DNA of 40,130 nt from the IMG/VR virus record IMGVR_UViG_3300012001_000014, positions 703-40,832 of that record. The stretch is one strand, 5' to 3'. How positions within the stretch are numbered: position 1 is the first letter of the stretch; every line of letters begins with the position of its first letter. This DNA comes from a virus. The position numbers were made by a program, and so were the translations under genes. Under the pieces are notes generated by a model. The model searched no databases. It had not been told where the DNA came from and saw only the letters and a list, made by a program, of their open reading frames with translations. Positions 22,101-30,181 of the stretch are shown piece by piece.

Positions 22101-22566
22101 TAATATCATCCCAAGCGTCCGAGGGGTTAGCCAAAGCTCTCGCCGGATAGCTGGCTAGCATGCCTACCGCTTTTTCGATACTGCCTAATACGTTGGCGTC
22201 TTTCCAGCCTACATCGGCGTTAGCCTGATCTGTCAACCAAGCTCCCGTTTTGGGAGAATTTGCCGTAATGGTATCTGCGTTGTTTTGTTGCAACGTAGCG
22301 TCTGTCTGCGCGCGGTTAACGTCGACAATCGAACCTTTGTCTACATTTAAAGCGCGTGCTGCATTCTGACGTTTGGCTTCTACGGTAGGGTCAGTCAAAG
22401 ACGCACGGTACAATGCTGCGTGAAGCGCATCGGTAGTTGCCCTCGGTGCTGCTTTAGCCATAGCATCAAAGTCATCTACAGGCGCAGCGGGGGGAGCTAC
22501 AGGCGCAGCGGGTACATGTGTAAGCCCCGCTTCTTTAGCCATTGCATCGAAATCATCAGTAGCCAT
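16108..22566 (-). CDS. Giant polyvalent ejection protein: zeta-like kinase plus zincin
   Basis: The 2152-residue protein is the largest in the window and the last of the internal virion block, the place of T7 gp16. The N-terminus repeats DDFDAMAK twice (about 4-11 and 31-38). A P-loop GGTGAGKTS (K713) in a zeta-toxin-like kinase context follows. Next is a metallopeptidase: HELGHHFLE at 938-946, with a second acidic motif HEQFAEGLEKYF at 998-1009 and a conserved PS..L...F...K.WM...Y tail. Long helical segments fill 1100-1700. The C-terminal 450 residues (with GFRVMTILKHSSAAGLKTTG) match regions of phage large polyvalent proteins. No lysozyme motif is seen. It is presumably injected with the DNA. 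Confidence 0.8.
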   Translation of the reverse strand: MATDDFDAMAKEAGLTHVPAAPVAPPAAPVDDFDAMAKAAPRATTDALHAALYRASLTDPTVEAKRQNAARALNVDKGSIVDVNRAQTDATLQQNNADTITANSPKTGAWLTDQANADVGWKDANVLGSIEKAVGMLASYPARALANPSDAWDDIKSLGSSALSGIAIGQKNLTKFGENTLGYLTPASQRQAVTAGLNADIQRLTLTGDAPLGNQVAQALGNTAVMLGEMVTTGPASIPAKAGEVSAKISTILANTFGNTSKAAWLPIADSATNTYSDVYAKTGDAGLASKEATKEMLSTLLTLSMPIGSQGSVLTRGLTGIPTGVALTEAQRAAHNLTSEDQQPWSPTADVVGGLTNAFLSVGMGHNPHDYSEYQNAVQDHAALTSKIEQAQQGHESMMDISALAQASELRKNSPEAFNQFVAKMTEDGTSEVYVPAKKLAESLDQAGWSDAVLNQKMPDVARQLPEALGTNGDVKISIADYATHLAGDPAEKSIINDLKTSPDGLTYAQMLDEKSKQQQTMSETADRIIQSASKDEASSADNKLVENTILQKIKETSMYRNDVSSTYAKIATAAYVNEAAKEGMKASELFALKPFDVQSVLGGDRSYNQQTPKGLNSEDIGRALTGKLQDFSKAVAEYNTRPDALGGKIINTDVARELSPHYLKDRSLSAAVHGPASQFVKDLYAAKLQEAPKEGELPTVLFTAGGTGAGKTSALLKAMPEAVGGAQIVYDTNMSTYDSSKAKVEQALDAGKTVDIILTVRHAVDALVNGALPRAMKQERNFGTGRTVPIEAHASTHIGSADTVQRIAEDYKDDPRVKVTVLDNSFGKGNAKEISVADANKYAYNDKQDLEETLLSALKGEYEKGNISEAVAKGFAHTSRGNEADRIIPREAGADATGGVEQAGRGTYGQDQRGTYNPETATIGLTRRADLSTFIHELGHHFLELKNFLASREGASEATRKDLDTLLEKFGVNGDTPEARLNSWNNSDFENKRAVHEQFAEGLEKYFLEGKAPSVELQGVFSRVKAWMMNVYKDLAPADIAPEVRQVFDRMFASEEAIKRAEDLNGYKKLFDTKPDGVDEATWKAYAEQGDQATQDAIGTMQARSMRDMKWLSNAKSKALRALQREANTQRRDAEAEITAEVDTRPAQLAKKALKAAGKGTDEDLIAEQFGYQNGADMHKAIEAEGSRKDMIEGMTDQRMLEQHSELSDKNSIARAADVAIHNEARAKFMATGLKILTKSAVPVREINAAAKEAANTAISSKVIEDLRPAQYAAAEARANKEALKLAPKDPSGAVEQQRAALLNNRLSRAAMDATDDINKGRQYLLRFDKRDVLLKMDPEVRDQILSTIDRFDLRKNPTMQPSAEKVALKTWATAMAEGGYSPALSDAVLNEGRPQSYQKLTVEEFRGVVDSIRSMEKIGQQLKTITVNGKREDVDAVVKTKFLPKLLARGSKYTPEEILIKPSDRFDSKAKVTFEKMKSWFHSLLVEMKPEEYKRNQYDMHELFGPFGRYVYDRMFNATYTKMSRQKALSKFFEAEGERLGKDWQESMHDKIDNKYLQDPDLGNKMMDLTRKQLIGIALHVGNESNFSKLTKGWNWEPANVSKLLHEHMAEKDWSAVQTIWDKFDADYPEIQAMTDRLGNIQPNKIEPRPFNTQFGEMKGGYAPIKYDPLRSKLGNKQGQVIASGQTEGLFGPNYFRNDVTTNGSLNNRLASYTDRVDLDYTNIAKTMQESIHDLSYREAIIDVHKIIEHPDFRNQFQLTYGPEAYTGMRQWLGNAANSAAQERGAQAFSKAMSYTRTGLVINGIGFRVMTILKHSSAAGLKTTGYFVGSEKYLAAAVRDMATSPIKQAQDGIAKFPELAARWMQQDRDYKELSQSMFEPESFMDKAHRFGHAGVAATDFMTAVPTAWAAYNRGITEGLPVNKGGTGKPMSEQEAVNYANKVVREAHGAQIETARSLIMNERNEAIKMMTTLYGFMNNTYGQTANMFDELKTQGYSKPEALGKGFMAVMVPAFMTAYLIEGNPMNDKHGPLWWMAKAAADEVAGILPGIRDAWKMVQGYRGAGLLGIESALSSLTKPIIDAVKVAQERDVHTGIRDTADALGTFTHIPGLGQAGASIQYLRNVQTGYEHPQDAWDFAEGFVKGHGDKQQ

Positions 22567-24302
22567 TATTGTCCTTGAAGTGTTTGTGAAAGGGCGCGTT
22601 TACGCCATGCAGTCTGAACCTGCGCGTCAGTCAAAGGTTTACCATTTATTTTGCTGGATGAGGTTTGTAGTTTTTGAACCCAATCGCTTGGGGGTCCTTG
22701 GTAAGCTGGCGCAGGGCTTGGCGCGTACCAGTGGTTTTCACCATACGTTGTATTAGCACTGGCCGCAATAGCCCGTTGGTCATCTGGTGTTGGTGCCTTG
22801 CCCGGATGCTGTGCTTGCCAGTCCATGAGTGATGACTTAACGAAACCTTTGAAGGCGTCGTTATTAGCCTCCGTGATGTTCTTTTTAAGACCCGCGGGCT
22901 TGGCCGCTTCTAGGATATCATCGTCCAGTTCCAATGGTTTTTGTTGCTTGACAACGGTATCGAATTCGTCGATGACTTTAGCTGTTAGCGCTGGGCCGAT
23001 AGTAGGGCCGTATTTTCCCCATATCTCGGCATGGGATTTAGTCGCCAGAGTTGGGTCCGTAATCGCGCCGTAGAAAGAGGCCCTAGCTTGAGGTGTTTTG
23101 TACTTTGCAGCTTCGGCACGGTTGGCGTCTTCATCTTTCCAGTTTTGCATTTCGTGCGCATGCGACGTTTGTGACCATGCAAATTGTTTTTGACTTTGCC
23201 CGAACTGCACATCCTGACGATTCTGCATTATGTCTTGCCGTTCGTCAGTTCCCATGTAGTCGTAAACTTTAGACTGTTGCATCGGTGTTAAACTTTGGAA
23301 TTGTTGTGAACCTAGTACAGCGGCTTTGGCTGCTACAGGGTTACCACTCTGGTGGTACAGCATAAGTACACTACCTTCGGCTTGCGCTTGCGCTTTGTCA
23401 TTGGCCTGTTCTAGGTTATTAAAAATAGCCTTAGCTGCATTGTATGCACCGGGTGTGGTAGCGCTTTTAGTAAGCGTCAATTCCACTTCGGTCAATGGTT
23501 TACCAGAAGCTATCATCGACTGGGCTTGTACGGCAAGCTTCTGCCCTTCAGCAAAGTCATTCGCAGGTTTTAATCTATCCGCAAATGCTTGTTTTTGCTG
23601 ATCGGTGAGTAGATTCCCCGCAGCTGCGAAAGTGGCGTTGGCCGAAGCGGTATCGTTATTAGCTAGCTCATGCGTCAGTATCTTAGAATAAAAGTCACTG
23701 CGTAATGCCGCAAGCCCTTGGCTAAGCATATCGGGGTCACTGACCCCCAGCCGCACCATTTCCTTGGCATAGGTGTCTTCTAAACTCAGCATGGACTGGG
23801 CCACGACGTCGGGTTGTGTGTAACTGGCCATAGCGGTGGCTTCTATCGCCCCCAGCCGATCGATATAGACTTGGCCTCGGAATCTGTATGCTTCACCCAT
23901 AGCGTAGCTTATACGCCCGGCGTCGAAGGCTACCGCGCGTCGTGCGGCTATCTGCTGGAATTGTGCTTTTTGGGCTGGTGTAGCTAGGCTATCAGTAATG
24001 CTCTGCACACTGCCTTTGTACTGATCCTGCGAATTCTGGTTAAAGTCTGTCATCAGAACGCCACCACCTTTTATACCGCTATACTCAGTCTTGAGGTCTA
24101 GCTCTTTTTGCATTAACTGCGTTTCAGCGTCAGTCGTTTTTAGCTGGTCGAGCTTGGCTGTTTCCTGCGCGGCCATTTGCGATATCTGTTGGCCTTGTGA
24201 TATCTGCGCTGCGTCTACCGCGTCGGGGGTATAAGAAGCCACACCGCTGCTAGGCTGTGGCGTTACCCGTTGGAGTTCGTCTGGGTTAGGAAGTAGAGCC
24301 AT
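22566..24302 (-). CDS. Internal virion (ejection) protein, gp15-like position
   Basis: The 578-residue protein is almost wholly helical and rich in Ala and Gln, without membrane segments or enzyme motifs. It lies between the gp14-like gene and the giant polyvalent gene, the order seen for T7 internal virion proteins gp14-gp15-gp16. It is expected to be part of the inner core or the channel that crosses the periplasm on infection. Its TAA shares a base with the next ATG. Homology to T7 gp15 itself cannot be claimed by eye. Confidence 0.65.
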   Translation of the reverse strand: MALLPNPDELQRVTPQPSSGVASYTPDAVDAAQISQGQQISQMAAQETAKLDQLKTTDAETQLMQKELDLKTEYSGIKGGGVLMTDFNQNSQDQYKGSVQSITDSLATPAQKAQFQQIAARRAVAFDAGRISYAMGEAYRFRGQVYIDRLGAIEATAMASYTQPDVVAQSMLSLEDTYAKEMVRLGVSDPDMLSQGLAALRSDFYSKILTHELANNDTASANATFAAAGNLLTDQQKQAFADRLKPANDFAEGQKLAVQAQSMIASGKPLTEVELTLTKSATTPGAYNAAKAIFNNLEQANDKAQAQAEGSVLMLYHQSGNPVAAKAAVLGSQQFQSLTPMQQSKVYDYMGTDERQDIMQNRQDVQFGQSQKQFAWSQTSHAHEMQNWKDEDANRAEAAKYKTPQARASFYGAITDPTLATKSHAEIWGKYGPTIGPALTAKVIDEFDTVVKQQKPLELDDDILEAAKPAGLKKNITEANNDAFKGFVKSSLMDWQAQHPGKAPTPDDQRAIAASANTTYGENHWYAPSPAPAYQGPPSDWVQKLQTSSSKINGKPLTDAQVQTAWRKRALSQTLQGQ

Positions 24303-24304
24303 GC

Positions 24305-24853
24305 TTAACCCCCATTCGGTCTATACGAAAAATCAGTACTACTTTCTAAGCTAGGGATACCACCACCGCTATTAGGTGCCGGTGTACTGCCCCATGTATT
24401 GGCTAGTTGGCTACCGCTATTTAAAACAGTAGATATAGCTTTCATGCGCCCCGCTGCGGCGGCTTGTTTACCGCTGTACTTAGTAGCACTAGCTTTATCT
24501 GTCATGTCACGGGCATTTTCATTAGCGTTATACATACGGGTATCAGCGGCCAGTTCACCCTCGCCGTGTATGCCTTGCAGGATTTTAACTACCGTGGGGT
24601 CGAGTGCGCCCCCTCCGGATGCGGCTGCTACCGCTATCGCGCGAGAAGCGATCAAAGCGGATTTACGTTGTTCATCCTGCGCTAGCTGAGTTCCTTGCGC
24701 TACTTGCTGACCAGCATCCTGACGTAACTGCGCAGCCTGATAATTGGCTAAGCGTTGCTGGTCTTGACCTTGGTTATTCTGTCCTTGCGCCGTTAATAGC
24801 GTGCCAACTACCCCGGTAGCCAGTGGCGCAAAGGATTGCATTTGATCGGTCAT
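24305..24853 (-). CDS. Internal virion protein, gp14-like
   Basis: The 182-residue protein has an Ala/Gln-rich helical first half and the segment ASRAIAVAAASGGGALDPTV near residues 70-90, a pattern common in podovirus internal proteins of the T7 gp14 type. A short hydrophobic N-terminus (PLATGVVGTLLTA) could insert in a membrane after ejection. The C-terminus is Ser/Pro/Gly-rich. It overlaps the GNAT-like gene by 4 bases. Confidence 0.65.
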   Translation of the reverse strand: MTDQMQSFAPLATGVVGTLLTAQGQNNQGQDQQRLANYQAAQLRQDAGQQVAQGTQLAQDEQRKSALIASRAIAVAAASGGGALDPTVVKILQGIHGEGELAADTRMYNANENARDMTDKASATKYSGKQAAAAGRMKAISTVLNSGSQLANTWGSTPAPNSGGGIPSLESSTDFSYRPNGG

Positions 24854-25221
24854 TTATTTACCCTCACCATCATTTCACGGTTTTCATTTTTAAAGCCCGT
24901 AGACTCAAAGCCGAAGTGTTTGCCGAAGGTTTCTGAAGTTATCTGTTCAGGGTCCGGGTACGAAACTACGATACTATACCTCTTAACGATTTCTAATACC
25001 ATACGGCACGCGCGGATAATATCTTTTTTATACGGTTTCATCGGCTCGCGTATCTCAGAGAACAAAACCATCATATTATGTACGCGGTAGACGCCACCTA
25101 ATCCGACGGGTTTACCGTCGAGTCTTGCTATCACCGCGCGGCATGAATACAGCGGCGCTTGCCCGTAGAACTCGCTTACATCCTCTTGAGTAGCGTAACT
25201 AAGTTTTATTTTACTTGGCAT
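24850..25221 (-). CDS. GNAT-like protein of the virion block
   Basis: The 123-residue protein has a GNAT-like order: an N-terminal helix (ATQEDVSEFY), strands with VIARLDGKPVGLGGVYRVHN, a central helix, and a late KHFGFESTGFKNENREMMV ending typical of acetyltransferase folds. In T7-like phages a small GNAT-clan protein (the gp13-type family) lies between tail tube and internal proteins, as here, and is required for virion assembly rather than known to acetylate anything. Overlaps join it to both neighbours. Confidence 0.65.
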   Translation of the reverse strand: MPSKIKLSYATQEDVSEFYGQAPLYSCRAVIARLDGKPVGLGGVYRVHNMMVLFSEIREPMKPYKKDIIRACRMVLEIVKRYSIVVSYPDPEQITSETFGKHFGFESTGFKNENREMMVRVNK

Positions 25222-27856
25222 TTACTTCAAACACCGCAGTGGCCGCTACTACCGTACAAGGCCTCGGCGCATTTGCTACTAGGCATAATCGTGCGTTTGT
25301 GTCGAACACACCATTAAATTCCATAGATTCTAGGTCATAATCCTCCCAGATGTAGTTAGCGTCAACTACGGCGCCCTGTTCCATTTGTGGTAAGTCATCC
25401 ATAGTGGTGTAATCCTGCCCATACAAGAGGCCTTGGGCATGGGTATCAGCGAGTAGCAAGCCGAGCGAATTAATCTTTTTACGCAGGTTAAGGTCTTTCA
25501 TCTTTACGCTGCGGTACTTGGCTTGATAACCTAACCCAACGACGGCTACCGATACTGCTTGTGGCAGCACTATCGCACCGCCTGTCACTAGGTACGAGCC
25601 TTGGTCCTTACCATCGGCCCAGCACACTACCGTACGCGCTTCTAGGTGGCTTAAACCGGATAGGGTGGCCGTTGGTGCGCCACTGTAGTAAACGAAAGCG
25701 TCTGCTTGCTTATTGGACGTGCCACCGACGCATTCGCTTTGCTTGGCCCACTTCTCCAAGTAGCGTACTGTTACACCACCAACAGTGCGTGCTACGGTGT
25801 AATAGACTACATCCTCCTCGTCACCCGGCAAGGTGACAACGTCTTCGATAACGCCATCCGTTACGATTGTCACCCAAGCCTTTACGTCTTCGGTTTTATC
25901 AAAAACGATCATCGCTACCGTACCGTCGCTACGTACAAAATGCAGCCGTGTATCCGGCCGACGTTGTACTGCGATACGCAGTAACGCTGGCAGACCTATT
26001 TCAGGGCAGATAGCCGTTAAGTCTTCAGCGCTGAAGGTAAGGTAATACTGGTCCATCACCATTTCATAAACCCGTGAGCCTGAGCGATCTACGAAGACCG
26101 CTGAGGTGTCAACCTTGGCCGCTTCTACACCCTTAGAACCACGGCTAGTGGAGGCTTTCAAGTTGAAATTGGTAGGTGTTAACGGCTCGCCCAGACTTGA
26201 TGACCTGCACGTATACTCCGCGCCTTGGGCACCCATTAAAAGCTGTTGCGATTCCAGTAGCCAGTTGATCGTATCTACTGGCCCGAAGCCAATTGATCGG
26301 TTTATCGGGCCAGAATCGCCCACTGTCGAGTCGTCAAAGTTAGCATAATCATCAGACACTGAACCAATTACTTTATCCTTACCCGCCCACCAGACACGGC
26401 CTTCATATAATCCAACGGCTGAAGGATAGCCGCGACGTGGCGACCATGAACCTTCTAGCCAGTTGACCGTAGCTGTCAAAGCACCGAAATCCTTTACCAC
26501 TTGAGCGTATACCGCGGTAGGTGAAGTGTACTGCGTAATACGCGCGATACCCCGAATAGTACCCGCGCTATAAGCCAATGAGACCGTAGCAGAGCCACTG
26601 GTATAACTGGCGGGTTTAATACCTATGCGATAGTAGATAATCTGATTGTCGAGAGTATCGTTCAATGTCGTACTTTGGTTCGTAGTGTAGCTAGAAACAT
26701 CTACCCATGAACCGATAGAGCCAACGGAGCGCTGAAGCGTTATAGTACCTACCCATGTGCCTGTGACAGTTATACCAAATACACGGCCTGAGCCTATACC
26801 CGTAACGCGAATGGGGTCGGAGTACAAGTCTGCTCCCGCAATTACGTCCGATACCGTCTGCCCTGTCGAGTCGATAGCTATCAGCCCACCGACATTGGTT
26901 GATTGAAAGAATGCGGCTGAGGCCGTAAGTGTGATATCCCCTTTAATTGCATTCGGTGCGATGGTAATGGGTGAGGTATTCTCTACCCTGAATGGTCCTA
27001 AGTTTGCTACGTAGTCGACTACTGACCATGAGGTAGTAGACCTGCGTTCAATACGTATCTGACGGATGCCTGAGCAAGCGATAAAAATAACATCGCCAGA
27101 CTGTTTGTACCGTATGTTTGGTAGGTCGTTAACGCCCCAAGGCGTTGCCAAAGTCATTACTCCGGCTGGCGCTATTACGCATGAGTCCACGTAAGTGGTG
27201 GCACTTATGCGAGACATGAGTCTGACGTAGACATTCGCACCCGGTGGGGTGAAAGCCAATGAATGCACACCGGGGCGAAGTGTAGTCTCATTGATAAGAT
27301 CATCCGTACCAGCAGCGGTACTACCTACCCGCAGGATGCATTCACCATACGTGACTGTAATATTTAGTGCATGTTCTTTACTGAAGTCGCCGCCAGCTAC
27401 CGTTACCGTCTGGTCGCGTATCGCTGCGGCATTACCAGTGCCAAGGAGCAACATATAACCGCCTGTACCCCATGACGATACCCCACCCGCTTCATCGTTA
27501 TCCGTCCAGCTAGTGAGGTTGGTATCGAAGGTGCCGTTGGCGATCGCAGTTGCGACTGCAACTCTGGTTACTAAGGCCTCGCTGACGCGCATACGTAATA
27601 CGTTGGCTGTTAGTTCTACGAGGGCCGTATCGGTAGTAGAGAAGATAAAAGGGAGTTGGCGTGAGAAGTTATTACCCGCGATACCGCCTAGGTATTGAAG
27701 GCCGGGGCGTAATGACATAGGGCCTAAAACTCTAGGCACCCAATTTTGTTGCTCTTGTGCACTCATCGACACCCTCTTGATATCGACGCGACCAAGTGCT
27801 AACTTGCTGACTACACCGCGATTAAACGCGAGTAGTGATACCTCTTCTTTAGCCAT
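25211..27856 (-). CDS. Tail tubular protein B (nozzle), gp12-like
   Basis: The 881-residue protein opens with the characteristic FNRGVVSKLALGRVDIKR, then ENQ-type SAQEQQNWVPRVLGPMSLRPGLQYLG, the signature of podovirus nozzle proteins. The rest is beta-rich, including a Thr/Ser-rich middle (about 100-430) and a conserved region around PSAVGLYEGRVWWAG (about 490). It should form the distal hexameric tube on which fibres sit. It follows tail tubular protein A after 3 bases. Confidence 0.88.
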   Translation of the reverse strand: MAKEEVSLLAFNRGVVSKLALGRVDIKRVSMSAQEQQNWVPRVLGPMSLRPGLQYLGGIAGNNFSRQLPFIFSTTDTALVELTANVLRMRVSEALVTRVAVATAIANGTFDTNLTSWTDNDEAGGVSSWGTGGYMLLLGTGNAAAIRDQTVTVAGGDFSKEHALNITVTYGECILRVGSTAAGTDDLINETTLRPGVHSLAFTPPGANVYVRLMSRISATTYVDSCVIAPAGVMTLATPWGVNDLPNIRYKQSGDVIFIACSGIRQIRIERRSTTSWSVVDYVANLGPFRVENTSPITIAPNAIKGDITLTASAAFFQSTNVGGLIAIDSTGQTVSDVIAGADLYSDPIRVTGIGSGRVFGITVTGTWVGTITLQRSVGSIGSWVDVSSYTTNQSTTLNDTLDNQIIYYRIGIKPASYTSGSATVSLAYSAGTIRGIARITQYTSPTAVYAQVVKDFGALTATVNWLEGSWSPRRGYPSAVGLYEGRVWWAGKDKVIGSVSDDYANFDDSTVGDSGPINRSIGFGPVDTINWLLESQQLLMGAQGAEYTCRSSSLGEPLTPTNFNLKASTSRGSKGVEAAKVDTSAVFVDRSGSRVYEMVMDQYYLTFSAEDLTAICPEIGLPALLRIAVQRRPDTRLHFVRSDGTVAMIVFDKTEDVKAWVTIVTDGVIEDVVTLPGDEEDVVYYTVARTVGGVTVRYLEKWAKQSECVGGTSNKQADAFVYYSGAPTATLSGLSHLEARTVVCWADGKDQGSYLVTGGAIVLPQAVSVAVVGLGYQAKYRSVKMKDLNLRKKINSLGLLLADTHAQGLLYGQDYTTMDDLPQMEQGAVVDANYIWEDYDLESMEFNGVFDTNARLCLVANAPRPCTVVAATAVFEVNAK

Positions 27857-27859
27857 TTT

Positions 27860-28495
27860 TTATCCTAGGAGAGAGCCCCGGTTGCCACCGTCGCGGCGGT
27901 TAATACTGCCTTTTTGCCTCGCTCTTGACCAATTGCCTTGTGGTAGGAACTTGGTACCTTCTTCTAACGCATCTTTTGAACGAGCGTCGCGGAAGGCTTG
28001 TACTAATTCTTTCTTCATGCCGCTAAGGTCTTCGCCTGATATCCTAGGACCGGCTTTTACAGCTAAGTAAAGCTGCACAGCGTTCACGAATGTCTGGGGC
28101 CACATTGCCATATTACTGCCATAGCTGACGTCGTCGCTTACATAGGATACATAAATCGGATTAAGATCAGCGTACCAGTTACCAGCCTCTTCGGTGTACT
28201 GATTTAGTGGTACGTTGAAATACTCATCTTGGCACATGGCGTATAGCCGCACGAAGTCTGTAGGTTGAGTGAACTGGTTCTTAAACCCGAAAGAAGCTAC
28301 AAAGCCAACGTTGGGTACGAACTTGGCCGTGCGCATGGCGAATTTCCAGAAACCTTGCTGAAGACACGCAGCTATCGCCCCATCCCACTGGGCATCTAGT
28401 GCCCTGCGGGGTTCCCGATTCTCAGTGAGAGAAGCTAAAGGTCGCTCTTTTAAGTTATAAAGAGCACCGTTATAAAGCGACAATTGCGTGGTCAT
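27860..28495 (-). CDS. Tail tubular protein A (gatekeeper), gp11-like
   Basis: The 211-residue protein has the expected size and pattern: an N-terminal SLYNGALYNL helix, ENREPRRALDAQWDGAIAACLQ and GFWKFAMRT, a middle PTDFVRLY...Y and a basic Arg-rich C-terminus. Such proteins form the dodecameric ring between portal and nozzle. Neighbour order (capsid, gp11-like, gp12-like) fits T7-type phages. Confidence 0.88.
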   Translation of the reverse strand: MTTQLSLYNGALYNLKERPLASLTENREPRRALDAQWDGAIAACLQQGFWKFAMRTAKFVPNVGFVASFGFKNQFTQPTDFVRLYAMCQDEYFNVPLNQYTEEAGNWYADLNPIYVSYVSDDVSYGSNMAMWPQTFVNAVQLYLAVKAGPRISGEDLSGMKKELVQAFRDARSKDALEEGTKFLPQGNWSRARQKGSINRRDGGNRGSLLG

Positions 28496-28499
28496 GGTA

Positions 28500-28949
28500 T
28501 TACACTACCGTATTAGCTGCGTAACTAGCTAACCACTTAGTAGCATCAGCTTTTGACGCAAAATTTTCTTTGATGACTTCACGATCTGATTTGCGTACTA
28601 CCCGCGCTTTAGTGTTTTGCGTCCAGTCCACCTCGTACTCGGCCATTTTATCTTTTAAAGTATCTACCGCGCTGCTCCTACCTTCGGGTAAACTCTCGGC
28701 TAGTTCATGGAAGCGTAGGACAGATACCTTGGCCCAATTACGCGCGCATGAGCTTACCATCACTTCAGCGAAATACGTTCCTTCTTCGTCCATAATCTCA
28801 ATTCTATCGGTAGGGTGCAACTTTGCAGCGGTATGCGCCCAGAAAGCCGGGTTCTTAATATCGTCAAAGGGAGTGCCGTAGGGTAATGTTACCGCGAATA
28901 CAGAGCGTACGTACTCTGCTTGGTTTAGTTTATCTTGCATTAAAGCCAT
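28500..28949 (-). CDS. Phage virion-block hypothetical protein, 149 aa
   Basis: ATG 28949 is chosen because AGGAGA lies just upstream; a longer frame would cross the hairpin at 28967-28996. The protein contains NPAFWAHTAAKLHPTDRIEIMDEEGTYFAEVMV, which suggests a small beta barrel, followed by charged helices and a C-terminal KADATKWLASYAA helix. Similar proteins lie between capsid and tail tube genes in related podoviruses; the role is unknown. Confidence 0.6.
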   Translation of the reverse strand: MALMQDKLNQAEYVRSVFAVTLPYGTPFDDIKNPAFWAHTAAKLHPTDRIEIMDEEGTYFAEVMVSSCARNWAKVSVLRFHELAESLPEGRSSAVDTLKDKMAEYEVDWTQNTKARVVRKSDREVIKENFASKADATKWLASYAANTVV

Positions 28950-28966
28950 TTTATATTCTCCTAGAA

Positions 28967-28996
28967 TAATGGGGCACTTAGTTAAGTGCCCCATTA
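28967..28996 (-). terminator. 14-bp perfect hairpin after the capsid genes
   Basis: Bases 28967-28980 (TAATGGGGCACTTA) and 28983-28996 are exact reverse complements separated by 2 bases. It lies between the small capsid-associated gene and the tail block. On the minus strand it is followed by TTCTAGG rather than a clean T-run, so it may be a partial terminator or an RNase processing/stability hairpin that sets capsid mRNA apart. Confidence 0.6.
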
Positions 28997-29025
28997 GTAT
29001 ACATAACTCTCTACTAAAATACTAC

Positions 29026-29313
29026 TTAGTTGGAGTTAGTACCTGAAGCTACTGTAGTAGAGTCACTTAAGTCTACTGCACCCGGTGCTGTCGTACTAAC
29101 AGTAATCACCACGTGTGACGACACGATATTGGATGCGGTATTGCGGTGTAGTAAAATGTCGCCTACTTTCATACCCCGATTACCGCCGTCACTAATGAAC
29201 CCTGTTACTTGTACCGTAGCGCCCGCGTCAGCGGAGTTGTGTGTCCATTGTTGCCCAGCGCCCGTCATAGGGCTTTCGGTAACTAAACACAAATTTGCTG
29301 GTGTATAAGCCAT
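29026..29313 (-). CDS. Small capsid-associated protein, possible decoration protein
   Basis: The 95-residue protein lies directly after the major capsid gene. It is Thr/Ser/Val-rich and beta-like (ATVQVTGFISDGGNRGMKVG, SSHVVITVSTTAPG) without charged helices. This composition and position fit a head decoration or head fibre protein, but no family is recognised by motif. The hairpin at 28967-28996 follows it. Confidence 0.6.
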   Translation of the reverse strand: MAYTPANLCLVTESPMTGAGQQWTHNSADAGATVQVTGFISDGGNRGMKVGDILLHRNTASNIVSSHVVITVSTTAPGAVDLSDSTTVASGTNSN

Positions 29314-29347
29314 GATTTAATACTCCTTTATTTAATTTGGTTGTAAA

Positions 29348-30181
29348 TTATAGTGCTGCGTAAGCTGAACCGTCATGGTTTAGAACCACGACACCGGCGT
29401 TTTGCAATAATTTAGAACCAGTATACACTGTCGTACGAGCGAATGAATAGTCTTGCTCTTCATCACGGCCTACTGAGGTAGTAATGCCGCCTGAGTTAAT
29501 CGCATTGCCGATAGAGTTCTTGTGATACAAGAAACATTTTTCGGCACTGGTACCCTTGCCCGGTAAGTTAGGGTGCACAATGAAGTTCACTCCTGCCCAA
29601 CGGTACATGGTATATGCGCCATCAAATGGTTTGTTGCTCACGTAATCTACTGACGCAAACTCTTTAGTTTGCATTAGGTATGCGTGGAAAGCTGGTGTGA
29701 TTAAAGCTGAGATATTGCCATCCAATGGGATTGCGTTGTTACCTAAGACTGCTAGGCCCCACATCACCAGGCTCAAGCTAGCTGTATTAGCTGCGCCGGT
29801 GTTTTGGGTAGCGGTATTCAACTCGCCGATAATGTCTTGGTCAAGTTTACGGTTAACTACACCCAATGAAGTTTCTTGCATGATACGGCGTTGATCGCCT
29901 TGTGATGCAAACACGTTGAAACCTGATTTACGATCCAAGTCATGCCACTCAACAAGAGTAGCTGTGTATTGATCGTTAGCATCTGCACGTGCTGGAATTA
30001 AACCGTTAAGACCACGTGTTACGGCGGTAGCGTTACCTGAACCCGCGACTAGAAAGACGGCGGCATTACCTTTGATTTCTGTTTCAGTGGTAACAGTGTT
30101 ACGCACTAATGATTGGTTCTGCTCAAATGCGGCGATAAATTCGGCGCGGTATTGCGTTTGAAAGGCTGAATCTGTAGACAT
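29348..30181 (-). CDS. Major capsid protein
   Basis: The 277-residue protein begins STDSAFQTQYRAEFIAAFEQ, then ETEIKGNAAVFLVAGSG, a middle LDQDIIGELNTATQN helix, and a beta-rich P/A domain with AGVNFIVHPNLPGKG and an R..DYSFARTTVY stretch. Length and pattern fit the HK97-fold capsid family found in BPP-1-like and related podoviruses. ATG 30181 has AAGGAG upstream. It follows the scaffold gene after a 174-base leader, which probably allows high separate expression. Confidence 0.85.
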   Translation of the reverse strand: MSTDSAFQTQYRAEFIAAFEQNQSLVRNTVTTETEIKGNAAVFLVAGSGNATAVTRGLNGLIPARADANDQYTATLVEWHDLDRKSGFNVFASQGDQRRIMQETSLGVVNRKLDQDIIGELNTATQNTGAANTASLSLVMWGLAVLGNNAIPLDGNISALITPAFHAYLMQTKEFASVDYVSNKPFDGAYTMYRWAGVNFIVHPNLPGKGTSAEKCFLYHKNSIGNAINSGGITTSVGRDEEQDYSFARTTVYTGSKLLQNAGVVVLNHDGSAYAAL

